DNA from: Promethearchaeota archaeon
GTDB taxonomy: Archaea; Asgardarchaeota; Lokiarchaeia; Sigynarchaeales; SOKP01
Direction of reading: 5' to 3'
Assembly (NCBI GenBank): GCA_014730295.1
Contig: WJIN01000174.1
Span: 1-25,282 of the forward strand
DNA: 25,282 bases
Shown here: positions 17,001-24,323 of the stretch, piece by piece
Numbering within the stretch: position 1 is the stretch's first letter
Layout: the number at the start of each line of letters is the position of its first letter
Notes under the pieces: model-generated
Told to the model about the DNA's origin: nothing
Database searches by the model: none
The model's input: the letters and a program-made list of their open reading frames with translations, nothing else
Translations under genes and position numbers: made by a program

Positions 17001-18692
17001 GGGGATTTTACAGATGCAAACTTATTAGATTTAACAATACAAGATTTTAAAGTTGTAAATTCCACGGACGATAGTTATTTAGATATCTTAGTTGTAATCG
17101 GAAAAGGAAATGATTGGAGTTCAATGATATCTGTATTTAACTTAAAGCATGAAACAATTTCGACTCATTGGGCTATAGATAACAACAATCTACCTAATGG
17201 CGAGATTAATATTTTGCCAATGGATAATACTGTCCATGATAAATGGCTCCTTACAGGCGATTTCAATGCTGCTGGATGCAAACATCTCTTAATAAGTGAT
17301 TCCCATTGGGATCAGACACAATCGCATTTAGAGAATTATTCTCTCGATGCGAATCCATTTGAATATACCTGGGAGATAACAGCCGGTTTATCATCACCGA
17401 ACTATGAATTCCCGGGTAAAATAGTCTTTACAGAGAGCGGAGATCTCGGAGTTATTTGTGGGGAATATGACGGATCCGACCAGCTAACGGCTCTGAGAAT
17501 AATTAATGGAAGTAATGGAGATCTAATTTCTAAGATTAGCAGAAATATTGACGGCTCAACTCTATTAAGATTTAAGCAAGAAAGTTTTGAGTTCGATTCG
17601 GGATTATCTTATCAAATCATACTTTCGCATACTGATTTCGATAATGATGGATATTTAGATCATCTTGGAATGTATTCGGAATCCTCAGAATATATAATAA
17701 GAGTCCTTGACGGAAATTCAAAAACTTCCGAAGAAATATTCTCACAATCCTATACTTATCCCAGCTACATAGACAGGCCTTCGAACAAATTTCAATTACC
17801 TGCTGCACCTATTAAAGATCTTAATCAAAATAACAGAAAGGATTTGATTGTCGGAATTCAATTTGAATCGGAATATGAAGGAAATAATTTATATTGTGGT
17901 TATTCTGCAATTAAAGCTTATGACACTCAGACAAGATTAGAGATAATGAGCAAAAAGTGGGAAATCTTTCCTAAAGAATGTACTCAGTCTTATTATTACG
18001 ACGAGGGATACATAAAAGATACTTTTTTCCAGAAAATTCATCAAATAGGTGATATTAATTCTGATTTGGAATCAGAATATCTGGTAATGCGTAATAATTA
18101 TATTGAAACAAGTAGAACTGGTTATTACTCTAATCACTATGAAACAGAACCAGTTATAGAAATCATTGACTTTATTAATAAAAGAATTATGTATCGACTC
18201 AATTTTGGACTGGATTCTGTATTAATAACTGGAGATATGAATGGAGATAATAGTAATGAAATGATTATATCAAACGAAAATTCAGTTATATGCGTTAATT
18301 CAAAATTTAGCTTAGAGATCACAAACTTGGAGTACGGAAAAACTGTATCGAATGATTTTACGATAGAATGCTCTATTGATACGAAGTTTGATTATTTAGA
18401 GGTATATGTTGATGATGTGAAATACACCTCGACAAAGGATAAAAATATCTTTATGTCTTTAGGTGCAGGTCAGAGAAAAATCGATGTTCTTATGTATGAT
18501 GAATCGGGTTTTATCACATATATCAATTCAGTAAACATATTTGTAACTTCCAACAACTTACAATTGATACTAACTTTTGTAATTGCTGGAGTCGCGATTG
18601 GAGCCTTTATCTTGTATAAGAGATTTACCAAAAAGCGAAAGGAAATGATATTAATTGAAAAAAGGCAAACTGGAGGAATTGAAAGAAAATGA
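14046..18692 (+). CDS. Giant membrane-anchored surface protein with FG-GAP/VCBS-like propeller repeats
   Basis: The product has 1548 residues. A hydrophobic segment at about 18-38 acts as signal peptide or signal anchor, and a second at about 1505-1522 is followed by a basic tail (KRFTKKRKE), so nearly all of the protein lies outside the cell. The ectodomain has many FG-GAP-style blades, each with a short strand and a Ca-binding loop of the form DxNxDG: residues 191, 238, 303, 516, 562, 632, 1197, 1336 and 1397 start recognisable loops (DINDDGIDD, DINEDGVND, DINGDGVNE and others). Two repeat regions, about 65-690 and 1010-1410, flank a different, Asn-rich beta region (about 720-975). A possible Ig-like domain (about 1415-1500) precedes the membrane anchor. 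Many N-x-S/T sequons suggest N-glycosylation. The gene overlaps the ABC ATPase gene by ATGA, pointing to a joint role with the transporter. Adhesion, sensing or substrate capture are all possible; none is shown. Confidence 0.85.
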   Translation: MTKMEMKNRLSYIKVKFRYFFAILLVFLMTFSVFIDLGLSDINNGYQNSTDINGSSNLEESSILWKFDNGLPGTGATMQPRLVNISEGEQIIVIGMDQGLATISLEGNILMSYSTFGEVMDFTLLDDISGDNQKDIALITYDQNTYNLMVISSNDGTELWKYKATIQGFDSETYERKEFITYIWDVIAINDITSDGISDLVISSWYRLIALNGKTGEIVRSDENSFSDDVWRLGTLEDTNGNGYEEIIAGSQDGNLKSIDSKTGNIHWNYEVPETIYQTQTYSMGLTEIEFINSINDFKIMKDLNNDGYQEILISADDGNIRLISGNNGVLIDDALCYNITIPENLIYPQMGQTTEYYYSARARFFARSGLEIFDIPDLNHDDEEDYFSIGFNLGYETYLEDLGTVNNNFQANVFSLDDQGSEKISEEYDFEWQEGFFSQNSRPEIIIDSGDNINFYFYGRTDSQTASLKKYNISDTNFDNLLKNKYSITYDFSTYGMYSSSEISYIGFYLLNIGDINDDGIDDLFAISAEGRYFCVDGDNDEILWEHIGKNQKIEYEEVSDINEDGVNDYLIKKISNFYPDWIEYSENDEIPTIIENTFVIDGKSGDVIWRANLPNSEYYDGVRDIKNVGDINGDGVNEFAVWCIPSTIPDALNNTINSIAGEGYGATIEPNIYRALLYNYTRFILFNGKDGEILWNTNIIEFPYAFYRQFSYQGSYTEPSLGSSTGKDFYNRIDKQTPSSWRSGSDISWNSKWDPITMMNASFLELDYGNSNDGINELLNNDEIFYSITSELDDTVHKALLKITIPVEFDADNNLGIKPYLSKLERISALKMQTELKANVSSTFHFNYELFDPINDEWIVCNWNNSENTWDDNQYPDLKGGYNTMERTSYNNFSIGNSLKTDSMYIITRGTKDADNYVEFDYGNATNLSKYLNSENNITLRLNITNINEPFNLSIDSFGLGVFYWGLFDGAKNDKYYLWDYNSGDFTDANLLDLTIQDFKVVNSTDDSYLDILVVIGKGNDWSSMISVFNLKHETISTHWAIDNNNLPNGEINILPMDNTVHDKWLLTGDFNAAGCKHLLISDSHWDQTQSHLENYSLDANPFEYTWEITAGLSSPNYEFPGKIVFTESGDLGVICGEYDGSDQLTALRIINGSNGDLISKISRNIDGSTLLRFKQESFEFDSGLSYQIILSHTDFDNDGYLDHLGMYSESSEYIIRVLDGNSKTSEEIFSQSYTYPSYIDRPSNKFQLPAAPIKDLNQNNRKDLIVGIQFESEYEGNNLYCGYSAIKAYDTQTRLEIMSKKWEIFPKECTQSYYYDEGYIKDTFFQKIHQIGDINSDLESEYLVMRNNYIETSRTGYYSNHYETEPVIEIIDFINKRIMYRLNFGLDSVLITGDMNGDNSNEMIISNENSVICVNSKFSLEITNLEYGKTVSNDFTIECSIDTKFDYLEVYVDDVKYTSTKDKNIFMSLGAGQRKIDVLMYDESGFITYINSVNIFVTSNNLQLILTFVIAGVAIGAFILYKRFTKKRKEMILIEKRQTGGIERK

Positions 18693-19663
18693 TCAAGGAG
18701 AATTCGAAAACTCAATATGAGGTTTGGTCAAAAAATCTAACCAAAGTTTATAGCGACGGAAAGGAAAAGTTCGAAGCAGTATCGGAAATTAATTTAAGAA
18801 TACGACCGGGTATACATGGATATTTAGGTCCAAATGGTGCCGGTAAGACTACTACAATTAATATGTTAATTGGAGCGATCAGTATTACAGGAGGAGAAGC
18901 AAAAATAAGAGAGAGGAAGGCAGGGACAGTCAAGGCAAGACAATTGATTGGATTTCTTCCTCAAGATCCAAAGTTTTATGATGAAATGACAGGTGAGGAA
19001 TATCTTATTTACACGGGGCAACTTGGAGGATTATCTTATATAGAGGCAAAGAAAAAAGCTCATGAACTCTTAGATTATTTCGATCTATTTAATGAACGTC
19101 ATAGAGAAATCGGAAATTATTCTGGGGGAATGAAACAAAAGATTGGGATTGCAAGTGCTCTTATTCATGAACCAAAAGTCCTTATATTAGATGAACCTAC
19201 TGCGAATTTGGATCCAATCGGAAGGGCCGATGTGATCAATAAGATCAAAGATCTCTCGAAAGAGATGAGTGTTTTTGTTTCAAGCCATATCTTATCTGAG
19301 ATAGAACAAATGTGCGAAGAAGTTACGATGATAAATCGAGGAAAAATTGTAATATCTGACACGATAACAAATATCAAAAAGATGTTTATCAGCCAGATGT
19401 TTATTTTAAATACTAATAACAACGAACTCGCATTAGCTCATCTAAAGGAGAAAGAATTCGTGGAATCTGTTATACTTAATGATATGGATAATATGCTTCA
19501 TATAACGCCAAATGATCCCGAGAAACTAAAGAAATTTATTCCAAAACTAATCCTTGATAAGAATTTGGTGTTGCAATCCTTTAATCAACCCCAAATGTCA
19601 TTACAGGATATATTTATGGAAATTATGGCAATAAAGGAGAATGAAAATGAAATTAAAAATTAA
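18689..19663 (+). CDS. ABC transporter ATP-binding protein
   Basis: The 324-residue product has all nucleotide-binding motifs: Walker A GPNGAGKT (47-54), Q-loop Q92 (FLPQDP), signature YSGGMKQK (144-151), Walker B VLILDEP (164-170), the D-loop NLDP and the H-loop H200 (SSH). An extra C-terminal region of about 100 residues (from about 218) follows, as in many ABC-2 ATPases. It powers the membrane permease encoded next. The ATG overlaps the stop of the preceding gene (ATGA, 18689-18692), and GGAGG at 18672-18676 is 12 bases upstream, so translational coupling is likely. The whole group resembles the CcmA/NatA and GldA-like exporter family; the substrate is unknown. Confidence 0.95.
   Translation: MIKENSKTQYEVWSKNLTKVYSDGKEKFEAVSEINLRIRPGIHGYLGPNGAGKTTTINMLIGAISITGGEAKIRERKAGTVKARQLIGFLPQDPKFYDEMTGEEYLIYTGQLGGLSYIEAKKKAHELLDYFDLFNERHREIGNYSGGMKQKIGIASALIHEPKVLILDEPTANLDPIGRADVINKIKDLSKEMSVFVSSHILSEIEQMCEEVTMINRGKIVISDTITNIKKMFISQMFILNTNNNELALAHLKEKEFVESVILNDMDNMLHITPNDPEKLKKFIPKLILDKNLVLQSFNQPQMSLQDIFMEIMAIKENENEIKN
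19633..19639 (+). promoter_or_regulatory. Shine-Dalgarno choosing the permease start
   Basis: AAAGGAG lies seven bases before the ATG at 19647 but only one base before the in-frame ATG at 19641. The spacing favours 19647 as the true start. The element lies inside the coding sequence of the ATPase gene. Confidence 0.65.
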
Positions 19664-20639
19664 TATTAAGAAAGGCTCTAAGGGTAATATACTTAGAGCT
19701 TTTTTTAAAAATAAAATTTTGATAATTGCTAAAAAAACATTCAAGGATATTCATTCGCTTAAAAAATTTATCGCCGCTGAATTCTTCTTAATTTTAATTC
19801 CAATGATAATGATAATAATATCTGCAGGAATTGATTTTGGAGTAGCCTCTCCTTTAATTGCCGCTACTAACTTGGCCATCTCGATAATTTTCATCTTATT
19901 CTTCTTAACTTTTGGGATAATATATACACTTATCATGGGTACATCAGGAGCTTCTCTAATCTCAGAAGAGGTCAACTCCGGGACTTTATTGATACTTGTG
20001 AGCAAACCGGTAAGTCGAGTAAATATATTTTTAGGAAAATATCTTGGATTGGTTCTCTATGGCGCTTTAATAAGTTTTACGACCTTATTTAGTATTGGTT
20101 GGATAGGAACATTGATAAAATCAGGTAATTTAAACCACTTTATTGCATTGATACCGTTCTTATTAAGTATGTTTATATATAGCATATTTATCCTTTGTCT
20201 CTTTGGTGGCATTTCTATGGCACTATCATCTATATTCAAAAAACCCAGAACTGTGTCTATCATAATAGTTCTATTGATTATTATATCTTATGCGATATTC
20301 ACATTTCTTAAGGTCTTTCCTGGAATGAGTTCGATATATAGCGCCTACCAACTTTATCATATAGATTTGGGATATCATTTGGGTAATATTTTCGTACTAT
20401 TCGTTGAAGTTTTAAGCGCAGTTCCACCTTCAACAGCTTGGCAAACATTTTTCCAAATGACGGTTGGTGTTTATTCTAATGATGCTTTAACCGATCCAGA
20501 TCAAGGAATTTCATTAGGAGGTCTTGCTAAAACTAATTATTATCCGCCAATTCTTTCCCTTCTACTATGGCTTGGTGTAACAATACTCCTAGTAATTTTC
20601 GGACTAATCAAATTAAAAAAGAGAGAAGTCTCAAACTAA
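19647..20639 (+). CDS. ABC-2 type transporter permease
   Basis: The 330-residue product (332 from the upstream ATG at 19641) has six predicted membrane segments, at about residues 38-60, 66-93, 127-148, 160-185, 195-213 and 298-323 in the shorter numbering. After segment 2 comes GASLISEEVNSGTLLILVSKPVSR, shown here as the typical ABC-2 phrase E-x-x-SGT-x(4)-SKPVSR; this re-entrant region marks the family. Between the fifth and sixth segments lies a large extracellular loop of about 85 residues (FPGMSSIYSAYQ and onward), which could contact the big surface protein; that is inference. The gene overlaps the ATPase end by 17 bases from the preferred start and forms the transport pore with it. The operon ends at a T tract (20655-20670). 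Confidence 0.93.
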   Translation: MKLKINIKKGSKGNILRAFFKNKILIIAKKTFKDIHSLKKFIAAEFFLILIPMIMIIISAGIDFGVASPLIAATNLAISIIFILFFLTFGIIYTLIMGTSGASLISEEVNSGTLLILVSKPVSRVNIFLGKYLGLVLYGALISFTTLFSIGWIGTLIKSGNLNHFIALIPFLLSMFIYSIFILCLFGGISMALSSIFKKPRTVSIIIVLLIIISYAIFTFLKVFPGMSSIYSAYQLYHIDLGYHLGNIFVLFVEVLSAVPPSTAWQTFFQMTVGVYSNDALTDPDQGISLGGLAKTNYYPPILSLLLWLGVTILLVIFGLIKLKKREVSN

Positions 20640-20654
20640 ATCTAAATTAAATTT

Positions 20655-20670
20655 ATCTTTTTTTTTCTCT
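20655..20670 (+). terminator. T tract ending the ABC operon
   Basis: A run of nine T (20658-20666) with flanking pyrimidines lies 18 bases after the permease stop. It fits archaeal T-tract termination of the three-gene operon. The convergent oxidoreductase gene ends 59 bases further on. Confidence 0.55.
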
Positions 20671-20725
20671 AATCTACTTTTAGAAAAATAATATTAAATT
20701 AAAGTAGAAGCAGATCTTTGAAGAA

Positions 20726-21580
20726 TCAAAGAGAATTCAGTAATTCTTTCATATTTTCTAAACGTTTATTTCGATCCATACGATTTTTTAGCGGGTGATG
20801 TTCTCCATGTAAGGCTTTATGAAAAGGTGGCTTTTCTCTATTTTGATAAATAACTCCAATTGGTAATTTATCTTTTTTCTTGGCTAATTCCATAGCTTTT
20901 TCATAATCATCACCGTTATCTTCGATGATCTCAGTATTTTTGTTATAGAGTGGCCATGTATTTCTATAAGCCACAGCGGGTTGAAGGACCTCGATGAAAG
21001 AGAATCCCTCATGTTCTATGGCTTTGACTAAGGTATCTACCATATGATCCATCTTTCCCGGAAAGACTCGGGCAACAAATGTCGCATTAGCCTCTAATAT
21101 AAGAGAAAGTGGATTAATGGGTACCTCAGGATTTCCCTCTGGAGTAGAAGGCCCTTTAAACCCTTTTTCACTCGTAGGAGTGAATTGACCAGTTGTGAGC
21201 GCATACACTTGATTGTTATGTAAAACTAAAGTCATATCCGAGTTTCGTTTTGCAGCAAATATAGTGTGGGAAATTCCTTCTCCTAAGGCATCACCATCAC
21301 CGGAAAATGCGATGACCTTTAGATCTGGATTTGCTAATTGAATTCCCTGGACTGTCGCGGTAGGTCGACCATGTAGAGAATATAGCCCATTTAAACGTAG
21401 ATAATCCCAAATCTTACCGTGGCACCCAATTCCCGCGGATATAGCAAAATTCTCCCGCTTATATCCTTTTTCTTCTAATTTTTCGATTGCTTTCTTCACA
21501 GATTCTAGAATTCCAAAATTTCCGCAGCCAGGACACCAAGTATTTTCTGCATAAGTTCCCAATCCTTCTTCCAACTTCAT
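20726..21580 (-). CDS. korB: 2-oxoacid:ferredoxin oxidoreductase, beta subunit
   Basis: The 284-residue product has the thiamine-diphosphate domain of the family: TWCPGCGNFGI (C16, C19), SAGIGCHGK (C53), LHGRPTATVQGI, the Mg/TPP motif GDGD at 94-97, and AAKRNSDMTLVLHNNQVYALT. The enzyme decarboxylates a 2-oxoacid with CoA to acyl-CoA and reduces ferredoxin. Known beta subunits bind one [4Fe-4S] with four Cys. Here the usual fourth Cys, in the phrase 'LSPC' or 'QPC', is replaced by Ala202 (VLQPAVAYRN), and no other Cys occurs in the protein. The residue before GQ is Thr130, often Lys in relatives. The gene follows the alpha subunit by two bases, with GAGGTG about nine bases before the ATG. There is no ferredoxin-like delta subunit here. 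The 2-oxoacid used is unknown. Confidence 0.9.
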   Translation of the reverse strand: MKLEEGLGTYAENTWCPGCGNFGILESVKKAIEKLEEKGYKRENFAISAGIGCHGKIWDYLRLNGLYSLHGRPTATVQGIQLANPDLKVIAFSGDGDALGEGISHTIFAAKRNSDMTLVLHNNQVYALTTGQFTPTSEKGFKGPSTPEGNPEVPINPLSLILEANATFVARVFPGKMDHMVDTLVKAIEHEGFSFIEVLQPAVAYRNTWPLYNKNTEIIEDNGDDYEKAMELAKKKDKLPIGVIYQNREKPPFHKALHGEHHPLKNRMDRNKRLENMKELLNSL

Positions 21581-21582
21581 TT

Positions 21583-23253
21583 TTAGAGCACCTCATTAAG
21601 TTTTTTTGTTAATTTAATTGGATCAAATGGTCGAGCATTATATTGATTAATTAATTTTTTAACTCTAATTTGGGCTTTTTCCTTGATTAAGTTGGTAAAT
21701 TGCCCCCATTTATTCAATTCAACAGTAATAACGGGTTCATCCCTATACTTTTCGATCTCCCAAATAGGAAAGGGTCGAAGATAAATAGGTTGTACCACGG
21801 TCGCATTAATATTACCATACTCTAAAGCCTCTAATACACTCATTGTCGTTGAACCCCATGTAAATATTAATGGACCACTATCACCAAAAGTATTGACCGT
21901 ATGCATATTTTTCATCTGTTTTAACATCGCTTCTTCCTTTCTATAACGTTTATCGTGCATACTCGCCGTTATATCTGGATCTTCGGTGGTTATTCCTAAT
22001 TCATCATGCTCATAGCTGTTCCATTTGATTAATTGATCTGATGGCGGAAATTTCATGGGAGATACTCCGTTTTCTGTATCAAGATATCGTTTATATTCTC
22101 CATTTTCCTCAAATAACTCAGGTTGAGCCCATATTGTGTTTTCCAAAGTCAAATCGACCGTCATATGACTCTCCGAGAGATGTTTGGAAGTTAGCAAAAT
22201 AGCAGGTGTTTGATATTGATATGTTAAATCAAACAGTTCAGCTGCTAAATAGAATGCCTCTTCAATTGAAGCGGGGGATGCTACAATTCTAAGAAAATCT
22301 CCATGTCCTGAATTAAGAGCAAATTGTAGATCTCCTTGTTCTGTATAAGTTGGAACTCCACTCGCAGGAGAAGGACGACTTGTTAAAACAACGACTAATG
22401 GTGCTTCACACATCCCAGCTAAAGAATATCCTTCATTCATAAGAGCATATCCCCCTCCACTCGATGCTACCATCGTTTTTGCTCCCGAAAAGGAAGATCC
22501 AATCGCCATATTTATAACTGCAATTTCATTTTCAGGTTGAACCACTGTTAAATTGAATTCGTTTTTATAATGTGCGAGAAAATGCAAAATTGATGATGAG
22601 GGAGTCATGGGATAAGCATAATAACAATCCAATCCCGCAGCTATCGCACCCAAGGATAAAGATTCATTTCCTGTTAATATAGGTCTTTTTTTATCTCCTG
22701 GCTCTAATTTAAATGAGCTTCCAATTTCCGAATCTACATGGTCAAAAATATCACTAGCATAGGCAATATTATCTTCCCACGTTTTTTCTGGGAGTTCTTC
22801 TTTGATAATCTCTTCTAAAATCGCTTTTGTTTGACCTGTCACAGATGATAATACAGCAAAAGCTCCAACACCAAACATGAGATCTTTTGCTTTATAATCC
22901 TTTGCTTTAGAAGAAAATGGAACACCTACCCCCGAAACATCTTCTTGCTTATCAGAATTGAAAACAATTATTCCATTCTCACTAAGTTTATGTTTATGTT
23001 TATTATAACTTCTTTCGTCTGAATTAACAATTAATTCAACATCGTTTTCATATTGACTACTCACCCATCTATTCGCTGTAGTCACTACAGAATAATTATG
23101 TCCCCCTTGAATTAAGGACATATAATCGTCTCTTTGAAAAATATATCTGCCTAATTTGGTAAATAGTTTAGCAGCAATTGAACCAGATTTTTTTACTCCT
23201 TCACCTGCTTTTCCGCCAACTATATAGGTGAAAGTATCTTTTTGATTAGCCAT
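21583..23253 (-). CDS. korA: 2-oxoacid:ferredoxin oxidoreductase, fused gamma-alpha subunit
   Basis: The 556-residue product joins a gamma domain (about 5-180, with GGKAGEGVKKSG and IQGGHN) to an alpha pyrimidine-binding domain. The alpha domain carries GNESLSLGAIAAGLDCYYAYPMTPSSS (195-221; shown here by its end points GNES and YPMTPSS), the signature that binds the 2-oxoacid. It continues with QPENEIAVINMAIG, ASSGGGYALM and SRPSPASG. The C-terminal part has domain II and III features (WGSTTMSVLEAL, QPIYLRPFP). Fused gamma-alpha chains are typical of archaeal two-subunit enzymes. It is the first gene of an operon with the beta subunit and works in the cytoplasm with ferredoxin as acceptor. 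A minus-strand TATA-like box (23329-23338) lies upstream. The chain has no cofactor Cys itself. The specific substrate is not decided. Confidence 0.93.
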   Translation of the reverse strand: MANQKDTFTYIVGGKAGEGVKKSGSIAAKLFTKLGRYIFQRDDYMSLIQGGHNYSVVTTANRWVSSQYENDVELIVNSDERSYNKHKHKLSENGIIVFNSDKQEDVSGVGVPFSSKAKDYKAKDLMFGVGAFAVLSSVTGQTKAILEEIIKEELPEKTWEDNIAYASDIFDHVDSEIGSSFKLEPGDKKRPILTGNESLSLGAIAAGLDCYYAYPMTPSSSILHFLAHYKNEFNLTVVQPENEIAVINMAIGSSFSGAKTMVASSGGGYALMNEGYSLAGMCEAPLVVVLTSRPSPASGVPTYTEQGDLQFALNSGHGDFLRIVASPASIEEAFYLAAELFDLTYQYQTPAILLTSKHLSESHMTVDLTLENTIWAQPELFEENGEYKRYLDTENGVSPMKFPPSDQLIKWNSYEHDELGITTEDPDITASMHDKRYRKEEAMLKQMKNMHTVNTFGDSGPLIFTWGSTTMSVLEALEYGNINATVVQPIYLRPFPIWEIEKYRDEPVITVELNKWGQFTNLIKEKAQIRVKKLINQYNARPFDPIKLTKKLNEVL

Positions 23254-23581
23254 TATTTAGTTAAACCTTTATATGATTTTCAGCACGAATTTATCCATTC
23301 ATACTCTAAAGACTTAACTCATAGGAAAATATATAAATCTAATTATTATAGAATTTAAATCCTTCTCTATTGAGGCTAATATAGGAATGTTCTATAAAAT
23401 ATTGCCTAAATACTTTAGCTCTTTCATTGTTTAAATGATAAATTCCAATCTATCTATAAACAAAAAAGCTATTTAGTTTTTAATTTGATCTTTTAAAATA
23501 ATGGTCTCCAACCTATTTTTAAGATCTAAAAACCCTATCCTTTTAAAATAAAAAATCTTTTGCAAAACTGAATATGTCATT
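23254..23581. other. Intergenic region between the oxidoreductase operon and the broken membrane gene
   Basis: There is no coding frame in these 328 bases. The minus-strand promoter of the oxidoreductase lies near the left end. Near the right end CTTTTAAAATA occurs twice, at 23490-23500 and 23540-23550; the second copy is a TATA-like element about 25-30 bases before a plausible start of the plus-strand gene at 23582, so the promoter of the broken gene still looks intact. Confidence 0.4.
23329..23338 (-). promoter_or_regulatory. TATA-like box of the oxidoreductase operon
   Basis: On the minus strand the stretch reads ATTTATATAT. It lies about 80 bases upstream of the alpha-subunit ATG, giving a leader of about 50 bases if transcription starts 25 bases downstream. 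No other good TATA-like element lies between it and the ATG. Confidence 0.5.
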
Positions 23582-23977
23582 ATGATAAACAAGATTTTGA
23601 TAAATGTTAGTCTATTTATTAGTGCTGGTTTCGGGATATGGCACTTTTTTATCCCCTCACTCTATAAATAATTTGATTATATTCCAGATGCGCCCCAAAA
23701 TCTCATTGTGGCGATTGTATGGACAAATTTTTTCTTTTCATTGATGCTTACAGGAAATAGTATTTTGCTATTAATACTCCTGCAACATATTATTGAGAAG
23801 GAAATTATAGTACTCACGTTTTATGGATTCATGAGTTTAATTTGGATTTGTCGTGTTATCATCACCATCATCCTTCCATGGTTTGGTACGTATGATTTAA
23901 TATTTTGGATACAATTTCTCGCATTTTTAGGTATCACTGTCATATTAATCATTCCATTTATTTCAATTGTAATTTAA
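23582..23977 (+). pseudogene. Small multi-pass membrane protein gene broken by an in-frame TAA
   Basis: A frame starts at ATG 23582, reads 29 codons (ending WHFFIPSLYK), meets TAA at 23669-23671, and then continues open in the same frame for a further 101 codons to a TAA at 23975-23977. The part after the stop (FDYIPDAPQNLIVAIVWTNF and on) flows naturally from the part before it, so a single nonsense change is more likely than two genes. Without the stop the protein would have about 131 residues and four membrane segments. A shorter frame could begin at GTG 23708, but it would lose the first segment and the DYIPDAP region. I recall uncharacterised small membrane proteins with a similar 'WHFF.P..' and 'YIPDAP' phrase, but I cannot name a family. 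A sequencing or assembly error at the TAA is the main alternative. Confidence 0.7.
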
Positions 23978-24293
23978 AAAGATTGTAGAAATAAAATTGA
24001 AAAAATCGTATGGATAAGATTAATCAGTCCTATGAAAAAGTAAATTTAAATGAATATCTTAACTAATTTTTCCTATTTTTTTACTAAAGAGATCTGAAAC
24101 TTTTATGCAATTTTCTAAAACTTATTCAACCTTTTCTTTTGACTTGAGCACATCTTCTCGGAATATTTCTTTAGACAGAAATTCGATATAAGTTTGATAT
24201 AATATACTTTCTTTCAACAGAAATGCTTTTTTTAACTCAAATATAAATATAAAATCTTTTATCATATTTCTAGTGGTTCGACTTTTTTGGTAG

Positions 24294-24302
24294 TTTATAT
24301 CA
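24294..24302 (+). promoter_or_regulatory. TATA-like box of the HEAT-repeat gene
   Basis: TTTATATCA is centred 26 bases before the ATG at 24324. This is the spacing at which an archaeal message starts at or next to its start codon, so a leaderless transcript is likely; no Shine-Dalgarno is seen. The stretch 23978-24323 otherwise holds nothing I can support. Confidence 0.5.
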
Positions 24303-24323
24303 TTTAGCAATGGGTTGAGTTAT

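Noticed and set aside
23669..23671. Pyrrolysine or selenocysteine recoding at the in-frame stop
   Set aside because: The codon is TAA, which is used for neither amino acid; nonsense mutation or sequence error is simpler.
24270..24290. tRNA-like GGTTCGA string
   Set aside because: No acceptor, D or anticodon stem can be built around it, so it is not a tRNA gene.
24122..24310. 62-codon minus-strand frame beside the HEAT-repeat gene
   Set aside because: It would start with TTG, has no Shine-Dalgarno or promoter of its own, and its start region overlaps the likely promoter of the HEAT-repeat gene. Low-complexity Lys/Glu/Ile composition gives no support.
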